Of a stretch of 64,000 nt of DNA, positions 1 through 11,800 are shown one piece after another. This DNA comes from Beta vulgaris subsp. vulgaris (Eukaryota > Streptophyta > Magnoliopsida > Caryophyllales > Amaranthaceae): NCBI RefSeq assembly GCF_026745355.1, contig NC_079205.1:6305001-6369000 (forward strand), in the 5' to 3' direction. Both the position numbers and the translations under genes were made by a program. The number at the start of each line of letters is the position of its first letter. Within the stretch, counting starts at the first letter, position 1. Under the pieces are notes generated by a model. It was not told where the DNA came from and searched no databases. It saw only the letters and a list, made by a program, of their open reading frames with translations.

Positions 1-447
1 AGAACATTATTGATCTAACAATGTTGACCGCATTCGAGTTTTCAATACCTTCATGTTGATAGTCTTGAACTTCAACCAATGAGAAAAAATTCTCATACCT
101 AGAAACAAATAAACAAGACTCACAATTCTCGCAGAGAAGAATGAGACCTCCATAACAGAGATAAAACGTAGCAGGGATCAAGATACTCTCATAAAGAGAA
201 ACTAATTTATTTAACAAAACAAGAAAATAAACTAAAAATTGAAAACAAACTGGAAAAGGGGCTAACCATGGAGGTTTCATCCATGACACCCCCTCACAGA
301 TGCAGAAGGGAAAATAAAGAGAAGAAGGCGTGGCGAAAGAGAAAAAGGGAGATTAGATTTTTTTTCATGACTAAGTTAGATAGGGACCACTTAAGCCTAT
401 GTAGTTTAATTTTAAATATGATCTCCTTTATTTATGAATAATTGTAA
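1..447. other. Leading non-coding stretch, nothing recognised
   Basis: AT-rich sequence without a convincing ORF, repeat end or motif I can name. It may be part of an older element lying outside the window. Confidence 0.4.
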
Positions 448-1725
448 GGAAAAATTAATTCCCATAATCCAACCTTTGGATTGTTTGCTCAAATTAATCC
501 ACCTTTTAATTATTTTTTAATGATCCAACCTTTTAGCACGATATGCTCATATTGAGCCGTAACTGTTGAAATAGGTTGGTTACCACTAGAATAGGTTAAT
601 TGGACACGTGTCTTTCTCTAATTTGTTCTAATCTAATTAATCAATTTTAATTAAAATAACTAAAACAAAGAAGCACAACCACACCACATCAGCCCACCCA
701 ACAACATCTCCTGTCCCACCCCCACCATTGCTAACAACCCTATACCAGGGTGGTGATGTTGACGATAAGGGAAATTTGGGCTTTTCAAAATCCCTTAGGT
801 TGCTCCTTTTTTCATGATAAGTTTCAATTAATGGAGTTTCTAGTTAATTTGGAATTGCTTGTTTTAGGACAGAATTGAACTTTGAGGAAAGGAGCCATTG
901 ATAAAGGGTCATTAGGAACAAGTTCACAGAGGAAAAAAAAAGGAGGAAGCACTTCTTGGGTTCGTAAATCATGTACCATTATTGTAGAACATCAAAATTA
1001 AACATCTCAAATTCACCAAAACAATTTTAATTTATGTCCAGACCTTGATATGTCCACAAAATAACAAAAACTTAATTTAATTGCAGCATTCATATTAAAA
1101 TTTATAAAAGAATTCATTCAACATTTCAACCAAATTAATAGAGGAGTGAGAATAATCAAAAGTAGCAATTGAGGCAGATCTGACACCAAAGATGAGGGAT
1201 AGTCATTGGTCACCGGAGGTCGAAAAAACTATTAGTAAAGGGTGAGAATTAAGGTCGTAGGGGGAGGGTCGCAACCTCTTAGGAGAGAGGGGGGAGCTCA
1301 CAGAGGTGGGGAAGGGAGGGGGTGCTCAAGAGGTGGGGAGGGAAGGGGGTGCTCTTAGGTGGCGTTGTGGCAGGGAGGGGTACGGGTGCGTGCTCGCAAG
1401 TGGCGCCGTGCTTGCAGGGGATGGGGAGTTAGTGAGTAGTGCGCAGGGGGTGGGGGCGTTGGCGAGTAGTGAGGGGTGGTGAGCGGGAGCTAGAAAGTGA
1501 GGGAGGTAAGAGAGAGATTAGATTAGAAAATAGAAAAATGGTGAAAAAAACAAAAGGAAATAAAAATAAAAAATCTAATTTTACAATTTCAACAGGTTAT
1601 CGGTTTTAAGACTCAATACAAGTGGATCGTGCTAAGAGGTCGGATTATTAGAAAATAATCGAAAGGTGAGATTAATTTGAATCAACGGCCTAAAGATTAG
1701 ATTATTAGAATCATTTTTTTTTTCC
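448..1725. mobile_element. Foldback (TIR) DNA element, non-autonomous
   Basis: The left arm (about 448-590) and the reverse complement of the right arm (about 1570-1725) align over roughly 140 bases. Both contain the phrases CAAATTAATC and CTTTTAGCACGAT / CTCTTAGCACGAT. The centre is GC-rich low-complexity DNA with no transposase ORF. The ends resemble the GGAAAAATTA ends of the Mutator-like MITE at 8894. I could not read a clear target-site duplication, so the exact edges and superfamily are uncertain. Confidence 0.7.
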
Positions 1726-2202
1726 TTTTTTAAATTTCTTTTATAACTATTTGACTTATAAAAATTATTGTCGAGATATATTACTCCATAATTTTACCTA
1801 ATTTGTTTTTAACTCTTATGTGTAGCAAATTTACAATCCAACCATAATCACACGTGTTTCGACTTTAAAAGAGAGGAGGCCGAGTAGGGTCGCTTGAGTT
1901 TAATATTTCCTTTATTGGGGTCAAGTCTCCGCAATCATTCAAAACGAAAACATACTCTTACTCGACGCGGCAAGTAAATTTGGCATTTAGTTTGTCAATC
2001 AGCTCGGTAACTTCTTAGGAAATGTGGTTGTATAAGGAGTCAATATCTTTTTAAAATGTATTCAAATTTTAATCAAGTGATCACTGAAAACTTGAAAGGC
2101 AATATCTCTTTACAATTCAGTGGTTCGTTCTTAGAGCAATAACAATAGCAATAGCAAAACGCGCGTTGTTTCATACAACATCCCGACTATCAGTGCAAGA
2201 AC
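1726..2202 (+). promoter_or_regulatory. Upstream region of ankyrin gene 1, putative promoter
   Basis: This is the non-coding stretch directly before the gene 1 start. A weak TATA-like word, GTATAAGG, lies at 2030-2037, about 197 bases before the ATG at 2227, which is the one that aligns with the start of gene 2. A similar TATA-to-ATG distance is seen in gene 2. No other element is recognised. The promoter assignment is inference from position only. Confidence 0.3.
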
Positions 2203-2839
2203 ATGAGCATGAGCAACACTATGTCGATGGATGCGCGGTTGGAGAGAGCAGCGAGGTGTCGAGATGTGAAGTTCCTGAAAGAAGCTACGGCTTCTAGGCC
2301 ACGCGAATACTTCCTGCGCACAGAAAGTCAGGGATATAACATCTTCCATGTCGCAGTGCGTGGGTTGGTGAGTATTCCCTTCATTGAAGAGTTAGTAGAG
2401 AGATTGCCGAAACAAGACGTACAACTTCTTCTCTCTCAACAAGCAACACCAAGGAAGTGGAATCCTCTTCATTTCGCGGCTTTATGGGGGAGTCTTGAAC
2501 TGTTACAGCTCCTCCTTAGTGTTTACCCATCATCATTGTCGTCGTCGTCGTCATCATCGTCATCTGAAGAGAGACCATGGTTAGCTCGCGCTACTGATGG
2601 CCGAACTCCATTGCATTCATTCCTTGAATATAATGAAGAGAAATGTGGATTGGAAATATTGTCAAGGGATCTTAGAGCATTTTGTGGAATAGTTGAAGGT
2701 TGTGGTAACAGTCTTCTCTATCATGCAGTGAATAGAGGTTTTAGCAGATTTGCTCTTAAGATCTTGAAATCCAATTATTCTTTCAGCGTTAGAGGCCTGT
2801 ATAGCTACAATCCCATTCATGTTATGGCCAGATGCTCAG
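2203..2839 (+). CDS. Ankyrin gene 1, exon 1 (N-terminal ankyrin repeats)
   Basis: The exon opens with four in-frame ATGs (2203, 2209, 2221, 2227). The fourth, [20 protein letters not shown], aligns with the start of gene 2 (MDSNLYKAAATGNIDLLKEA), so 2227 may be the real start. Ankyrin motifs are visible at [34 protein letters not shown] and [21 protein letters not shown] serine run of nine or more residues near residues 110-121 comes from a TCG/TCA codon repeat and is absent from gene 2. The exon ends in phase 1 at CAG|GTTAGT. The closest relative in the window is gene 2 exon 1. Confidence 0.9.
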
Positions 2840-5800
2840 GTTAGTGAAATTGATGTACTTCTTTCATAGTTTTAAACAATTTTAATTTACAATTTGCTAG
2901 TATTAATGTGATGCACTTTACCAATAAAGACAAGTAAAGTTTTGACAACTTAGTAAGGGTAAATTCTGGCTGAAGTAAAAGCAACTACTTTTGAAGTAAC
3001 CGAAAGAAAAACAACGATTGGAGTGGGAGAGTTAGAGTCGCATTTCCTTGGCTTGAATATCTCTATTATATAAGCCAAGGGAGGAGGTGTGGTGTCTCCA
3101 TTTGAAATGACTAGAATACTCTCTAATAAATTAAAACGTTTTTCTTATCATAAATTTAAAAATGAGAATCAATGCAACTTGCCATATGGAATAAGTCAAA
3201 AATAGAATATGCAATCACCATTAATAACTTGACTAGATTGACACTATCAATTCACGAAATTAATTAAAAATCTTTAATTAAAAAAATTTAGTGATATATC
3301 CTGACAATATAATACTTCGTATTTACAATATTCAAACAATATATAGTTTATTAATATTACAATCGTTAAAGACCTATGCTAAAAATCTCGACCAAATTTA
3401 TCTAACAGTTAAAAATCGGCCACCTTTAGTTCAAAAAGATAATAACATCTACAAAAAAACCTAAATAATTTAAATCACTACCAAAATAATTTTAGATTAA
3501 AAAAATATATGCCTAATAATCGTACATAAGATTGTCGACGCACGCATCGCGTGCATATGCGGCTAGTAAATATGTAAATCTTTTTTAAGAACCTAATTGA
3601 ATTTGTCAAAACTTGATTAGAATTTATTAGACTTAGTTGAAACTTATAAACATATGAATTAACTATTTCTTCATCCGTCCCATGATGCAGTGCTTGTTTC
3701 TCTTTCTGAAGGTCAAACTTTTTGACCTTTAAAATATTTGACCAAACATTCTCATCTATATATACAAATAATATACTCATGTGTGTTGGTGTTGTTGTTG
3801 TTGCCAATTATCAATAATCTAGATATAGCTAATTACTTCTCATCAATTATATCTGTTATCTATACTTTTTAAGTTTTTCACATTAATCTGTTACCCAAAG
3901 TTCTTCTCACTTTCACATAATTTTTTTAGGGGTTTCTCATCCTCATTCCTCACCTTATTCTAACTTTTCTGACCTTCCTTGTCTCAGTACATAGGCTCAC
4001 TAGTTCTTTTTTTTTTTTTTTTTTTTTACAAAGTCACTAGTTCTATCACAGCATACTAAAGCTTCCAAACAGATATCTTTCTTACCGAAAAATGGGGAAC
4101 CATCTATGTCTTAACTCTGCCTTCGCTTGCTACTTCCTAATTTGTTTTTTTCGTTTTGTCAAAGACGAATTTTGATCATGTTACTATGCTATTTTTTGAC
4201 TATTAAGAATTAACGTAGGCTCCATATCATAAAAAGACAGAAGAACACGGGGAAGTTGACGTAGAAGAGAGTGAGAAAGTAAGGCCATTTTAATAAAAGA
4301 TAAGATTCATTGCCGATAAGGCTCCCCCACCTAAATTTTAGCACGCAATTTATTAACATACTATTACCTCCTTTTCTAAACACAGTGCAATACATTGGTC
4401 TTTTCTGGATGTTAATACTTACAATATTTTATCGACAAATTATTATACTCTTTTTATTTCTTTTACTGGCAATAATAATTTGGTTTAGATGTTTGCTAAT
4501 ATATAACTTTAAGCATCAATATCCTTAGTTATTATAATTAAAAGTTAAAAAAAAAAAAATCAGATTTTCGTAATATTACATTGAAATCAATCTAACAAGA
4601 TTCCAAATGAATATGTTTTTTCTTAACTATAAATAACCAAAGATAAATTAAATAGAGTTTGTGAATAGTGTGTTAGAAAATGACGATCACAATGGCAAAA
4701 AGAAACCGATTTCAAGGCTATGCCGTGGTAGGAGACCACTGACTTGAAAGCAATTACCGCTCGACAACGGTGGTAATCGATATGGCCGAAAAGCTCCCCA
4801 AGGTTAACACATCAACCTAAACTGTCACCACTAACAGAGTAGGCTATGGAGATTAGCACGTACCCAGGAAGAGAGAGAAGAGAAGACAGGGAAGAGAATG
4901 ATTTTTGTGTGTTTGAACTGATCATAAGGTACTTATTTTATACGAAGAAATCAGGCAAAAACGGAAGTCCGGGCGGCGGACGTGTGTGATAGCAAGCCCA
5001 AACCCATGCATGATATCCAAACACAAAAGCATCTCAAGTACCAACTCAATAAGAATAAGGAAGAAGGGAATATATAAAGCAAGGGAGTATTCCTTCCCAC
5101 AAGCAATGTGGGACTTTTATTGAGAAGGAGGCCAGACCTTTTCAAGCCTTGAAACCAACAATCCCCCACAAAGGCTTTGAAAAGCAAAAAGAAAATTCTG
5201 GGTAAGGAAAGGAAAGTACTTAAGCATCAATATCTTTCAATTTGAACTGATGCATAGTGAAATGAGGCAACAACTTACTTTTTAGTGAGTGAATTTCTCT
5301 TGAACTCACCAGAGTTCCGTTGAGACCCCCACAACACATACCTACCTTAAGATCGTGCAGTCTCCGCGATACATCACAAGCGCTTTATAGCCATGCGCAT
5401 TCTTAAGGTCTCATAAGTGCTCTAGAATAAAGACAACCAAGTCCTTCATAGAAGGCGGCTTAACCTCCACACTTACGTAGGTAGTCCATCAAGCATATCT
5501 CAATAACATCCACCCCGAAGGGATATGTAACCATTAAGAGCAAAAGCTCAACCTCACAATATAAATCCATCAAGTGCGTCTCAATAGCACCACCAATAGG
5601 GTACGGATTAAAAAGGCACTACCATACGTCATAGGGATGAGAAATGTAATGCAAGTTAAGATTCTATGGCTTCAGTTGACCTCAAACAAGTATCCACTTA
5701 AAATTTCAACTAATGGGCTTTAGCCCGGCCCCATCCCCCTAGACGACTTTAGGATAACTCTCCTAGATAACCCCTTAGTAAAGGGATCTGCAAGATTTCT

Positions 5801-8800
5801 TTCGGACCTTACATAGTCCAAAAAAGCAGCCCATTTTTCAGGAGTTGTTTGACGACTCCATGTCTGATCCGTATGTGTCTCTTCTTACCATTGTAGACAC
5901 TGTACTTAGCAACACCATTGGCTGTTTGAGAATCACAATGAAGAGAGACAGGTGCACCCTGTCCTCCCCATAAGGGAACATCAGACAATATATTTCTCAA
6001 CTATTCAACTTCTTGCCCTGCCAACTCGAGGGCAATGAACTCAGACTCCATGGTGGAACGTGCTATACAAGTCTGCTTCGAAGACTTCCATGATATAGCA
6101 CCACCACCAAGGGTAAACACATAGCCATTAGTTGAACTGATCTCATCATTATCAGATACCCAATTTGCATCACAAAATCCTTTAAGTACAACAAGAAATT
6201 TAGAGTATTGCAGACAAAAAGCAACAGTTCCTTTTAGGTATCTGAGAAGACGATGAAGAGCATTTCCATGTTCATTACTAGGGATATGAGTATATCGACT
6301 CAATTTACTCACTGCATAAGCTATGTTACGTCGAGTACAATTCATGAGGTACACCAAACTACCTATCACTTTCGCGTATTCACTTTGAGAGACACTTTCA
6401 CCTAAGAGCCTGTACAAGCTAGCCCTCAACATAAGGCCCAAATATGTCAGAAGGGCACCAATTTAAGACAAAAAGAAAATGGACGTAGTAATACTCATTA
6501 ACTGAATGTTTGGAGTAACAAGATACGATCTCCAAAGTCCAATGTTGTAGTCGGTAGGTTGCATGCTCGAACTTAGGGATGGAAATGGATCGGGTTCACG
6601 GCGGGTGGAGCTTCACCCATATCCATCCATCACCCGCATAAGCCATCACTCGTATCCATCCATCCATCATCCACAAGGTGAACGGGTTGGTCGGATGGTT
6701 AGCGGGTGATGATATATATAACAATTTTTTCAAAAAATTATGCCATAAGATACATATTTATTAATATTTTCAATAAAAATTTTAATAAAGTAAAAAAAAC
6801 ATGTGTAATTGATAGTATGGATGATGGGTGGTTGTTAAGCGAGTGATAGGTCGGGTAACTGGTGAAAAAAATCTCACCCGTATGGCCGCATCCAACCCGC
6901 ATCCATCACCCGCTTTTGATCCATTTTTTCGGGTTTTCACCCGCTTAATAAAACCGGGTTAATCAGGTAAACTCCAATGTTGTGTTTGTGGGCAGCTTTT
7001 AAGTATCCTCCGTATTTTGTTGGAGAAAACCTCCTTTTCCTTTTGTTTTTTATATAGTTTTTTTATGGCAATTCTAGTTCTTGTATCTTCAATTTATCCT
7101 TTGGAAACTTGTCTATTAATATATTCCATCCTTTTATACCTTTTATTCTTCAATAACTTTTAAGTTGTTGTGGTTAGGACTTTAGGAGCGCAAGCGGAAG
7201 CAAATAGTGATAATGAGAAAAAAAAAGTAAAAGATGGACAAAATAAGTGAAAAAACATACACTATTTAACGTGAAAAAAACCCTCAAAATAGGTAAAAAG
7301 ATCGACGACGAAGAGCACTAATTATCCAATGTATAAAAAGTGTTTGAGATCAGTACAACCCCAAAAGGTAACAAAATTATGATATGACTCTCTAACTAAT
7401 ATTGGATTTAGTTCTCAAAGAGACTTGGTGATCTCCCGAAAGAGATATATATTTGTATTCTCTCTAAGAGCTAATATGCGTGTATGGTACACTTGGTACA
7501 TTTGGTACCAATGTAAAAAGTCTTTGCTAAGTGGAAAATTATTTATAGTACAAGCACGCTTGGAGGTCAATTGCATATTATTACAAGTCTTAGAGCCCAA
7601 GGACATCAAAATTTTTGGAGGCCAAGGATCTTCAAAGGACTTGGAGGTCAAGTATATGCAGTGGCGGATCCAGGATCTGACCCACGTGGGTTCGGAGTAT
7701 TTCGAAAAAAAATCTGAGATAAATTAAATCAAGATTAGAGTTGCTTATGCACTAGGTATTACTCTCCGATTTTTTTTAGTTGGCCTGCATCTTTAGGCAC
7801 AAACTTTTAGGAGAAATATGTATGTTTGTCATAGAAGGAAAGAGAAAATATTATTATACTGACATATTGTATCGAAGTTAATGTTGTGGGGTTAAGAAAA
7901 ATAGAGTGAGAAAGTAAAGATTAATGATGGAAAATGGGATTGATTGGGGATTTCGGGTGAAAATTTTGAAGAGATAAATGATGAAAAATGTTCTATAAAA
8001 CTTTAAACTAAAAGAAAACTAGAATAAAATTAAAAAATAGCTCTACGTGGATTAAAAAGAGAAAACAGAAGTAACATTGCATTAAGGAAACCAAAATATT
8101 AAATGAAGGAAACAAAAGCTGGAAAACTCTTCGTGGACTTAGGCTCCGTTTGGTAGGGCGTAAAACGTTTTCCCGGAAAACTGTTTTCCTCTATTTTTAG
8201 TTTTACATTGTTTGGTTGGCAAAAGAGTGTAAAATCATTTTCCCTTGGGGTAAAATTACTCTCCCAATGATGGAAAACCATTTTCCTTTCAAAATGAAGG
8301 GAAAACTATTTTCCTTCTCTCTTGTACACTCTTCTCACTTCCTCCTTACTTTCCTTTTCATTTTCTTTTCATTTCATCATTTTTCTTACATCGAACCAAA
8401 CAATGGAAAACTAATTTTGGAATTGTGTTTTCCATTGTAAATTGTTTTCCATGAAAATCATTTTACACTGAAAATGTTTTACGCCCTACCAAACGGAGCC
8501 TTAGGAGTCGAACCCGCGTGAATTCGGTTGTAAATATGCGGCCCATCAAACCATTGGACTAAACATTAAAACAATAACATAGAGCGACGCAGAAAGGTTA
8601 TAACGGGTTTTTTTATCTCGATTTTTCGTTGATTTCCTTCTTCTTTCTCTCCAGATTTTTGTGGGTTCAGTTGAACCCACGCTGGATCCGCCCCTGAGTA
8701 TATGATATGTGTGAATTTCTTCCGAGGCTTACAAAGCAAGCTTGAATTAATTAATGTGGGATTTGTGACACAAACCTAACATAAGTTTCCTCTCTATTTT

Positions 8801-11800
8801 GTTGGAAAAACCTCCTTTTATTTCTTTTTATTTTTTATATAGTTTTTTTTTCATGGCAACTCTAGTTCTTCATTTTATCTTCAATTTATTTTTGGAAAAA
8901 TTATTTTTAATAAGTCAACCTTTGGTTGAACTTCTCAAAATAAGTCAATCTTTTGAAAATCTTAGAATAAGTTAATCTTGTATTTACTTCTGCTGTAAAC
9001 GAGTTAATAACATTGAAATTATGATATGTGTCACATTTTAATAGGATGACATTGCGATTTAACTCATTTATAGCAAAAGCAGATACAAAGTTAATTTATT
9101 CATAGTTAATCGAAAAGTTGACTTAATTTAAGAAGAACATGCAAAGGTTTATAATAATTTTTCCTTTATTTTCTGGAAACTTGGCTATTTATATTTTCCA
9201 TCTTCTTTAATACCTTTTTATTTTTCAATAACTAGGTGTCTTTTGCCTTTTTTAACCATTCCACCTTAATAATTATTCATGTCATCATGTCCATGTGAAA
9301 CGAAAATGTCCGTTCAAATAAAACCATAAGTCATCTTGACGCAGTCAGAAACTATGGAGATTAGCAAGCACTAATCTCGAATTAAGAACAAGCAGATTCA
9401 CAAGCGATGAATCTGTAAAAACTCCGGAATCCACCAGAAAGAGTATAAACTCTATGATATTATTAAAAGTCAAAAACTGCCTCCAAACATTGACCTAATA
9501 ATGTTTAAATACGTTAAGCAAAACCCTAAAACGAGATTAAGGAAATAATTAAATTCGGAAATAATTAAAAAGCTGATTTCGGGCCTTAAACGGACCCGGA
9601 TAGCCTAAAACGCCCATACGTCACAGCATAGCGGTGAGTTTGACTCGTTGGGCCGTTCCGCTTCCGAAAAGGTATTACAATAGTCAATCGGACTCCGTCG
9701 GCCCATTTTCCGCAAAACAGTTCAGGCCTTTTTCCGCTAGTCTGCCTACGTCACATCTATATTCTACATGTACCTTACAAGTCTATATAAAACTTTAATT
9801 TTTTATATGATTTTTTTTTCATTATTTTACCAATATGTAAAATATCTAAACTTCTTTGATTCTAATTATAAGATAAGGGCTACTATTAAAAAAGGTTGTT
9901 TGATTATTAAAAAAAGATGAAATACATCTATCTCAAAGCTCTTAGATGTGCTTTAATAAATAGCAAAGAGCTCCCAAATAGTTTAAGATGGCCATGCTTT
10001 TTACTCCCCACTTTTCATAATTCCTCAACTCTCTCCCCTACTTTTTTTTACTTTTGGCTTGGTTCTCATGAAAAGTAAAGTGTGTACATTATTTAGAAAC
10101 GGAAGTAATATGTCTTTTGCTATTTTTCGGTTAGTACTCGGTTTAGTAGGTCTAATATTCAATAATTATATTTTAGAAAAAAACTCGATGAAGTCAATTG
10201 TTTAATCTGTAAATTGTGCAAGAACTACACTTAATTCTCTCGTTGGAACCAGTTTCTGGTCCCAATTTTTTTTACCTGACGATATTTGTTATAACTACAG
10301 AAGAGGTGTGGAAGTTGTTGTACAATAAGTACCCAGAAATGCTGCACGTAAGAATTGAAGACGAGACCACGGTGATCCATGTGTGGGCAAAGGAAGGCGC
10401 TTTACGACCACTTCTATCGCTAGAAAAGACTATTGACAATAACTCTCTTAAGAATTTGTGCCGATTAGAGAACAGTTATGGTGACACCCCTCTACACATT
10501 GCAATTGAGCATGAAAAACAAGATTTTGCATTGTGTCTTGTGGAGATATGTGGGACATTAGATCCCCCGCTATGGCAGTGCAAGAGTCATTCTGGAGTTA
10601 CACCAATAGACTTGGCGCTGGATAAGTGTTGGGAAAATCTAGTTGTGCATTTTATTTCTAACTATTCTTGGTCATATAAAGAGACTAATGATTGTTGGAA
10701 GAGGCGGCTTAGCATTGCTATTGAGAAAGGAATGCATAAAGTTGCAGAATAGATTTGCAGTAATGTTGATTTACAATTGATGGTTGGTGAATTCGTCGCA
10801 CAATCTAGCAATCTCACAGAAAAATCTAATGCTCAGAATGTCTTGCACTTCATGCTGCTTTGCCCAGGTGAGAATCCTATTCGTAACTTATTGTAAGTGC
10901 GTCAATCTTATTCTTCGTTTAGAATTAGTTGCACCATTTGTAGTGTTTAATATTCATATTTTGTACTTTGATTGTCTTTGATGATTTATATTTTAGGAAA
11001 AACATAATCATATGAGATCTTGTTAGATTCGTTTCAATGTATATTATTTTAGGAGCAGCTTTTTATAATTTTTACTTATTGATAATTAGAGATATTAATG
11101 TTTGAAATAATGCATTGGCAAACATCAAAACATGAAATGGTGCAACTATTTTTAAACGGAGGAAGTATATATTATAAGAAGAAGTTTAAGGATGACAATG
11201 AAGCTTGAGTCTGATTCATATTTGAAATGTCTAAATGTGAATTGCATTTTTGGATCAGACTGGTGTTATTGGACATGAATCAGGGGCCGAGCTACATGGG
11301 AGCTGGCAGGGGTCCGGCCCTTGTGGCCCACCCTCGCATCCCATGTATTATAAGAGTGACTCCGGCAGGTTTTTAATATATATTATACTCCCTCCGTTTC
11401 AAAATATAGTTCCCATTTCTATTTTGGGAGTCAAATTTTAAAAATTTTGACCAAATATTCTTACTAATGTATACAAAAAAACATATTCATGAGGGGTCTT
11501 GTTAGATTCGTCTCAATGTGTAAATTTGTAATATCAACTTTTATATTTTTTTACTAATAAGAAATAGAAGATATCGTAGGTCAAAGGTACGTCTTGGAGA
11601 CTGTGTAAAATGAAGAAACTGTATTTTGGGACGAAGGGAGTACTAAATTGCTTTTTCTACACATTGATGATCTTGCTTGAGTGATAAAGTAGGTTGACAT
11701 AATTAAATTATTACATGAGGTCATGGACGAAATCTACAACAGAATAAAACAAGGAACATCAAATCATAACTACGGCCGACATAATTTTGACACAAAACCT

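Larger units (their letters stand above)
2840..10300 (+). other. Intron 1 of ankyrin gene 1 (7.46 kb), transposon-filled
   Basis: Donor GTTAGT at 2840 and acceptor ending ACTACAG at 10300. It contains a Helitron, a Copia 3' end with LTR, a hAT element with a nested Tourist-like MITE, a Mutator-like MITE and a duplicated segment, each listed separately. The parts without a named element are 2840-3059, 3567-4670, 6471-7658 and 9235-10300. They are AT-rich with no exon I can support. Confidence 0.8.

Noticed and set aside
2131..2349. Minus-strand ORF over the gene 1 start
   Set aside because: Antisense shadow of exon 1, no domain and no homologous counterpart at gene 2.
8503..8580. tRNA gene on the minus strand (GGGTTCGACTCC)
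   Set aside because: Only a B-box-like word and a loose A box within a hAT element; no cloverleaf seen.
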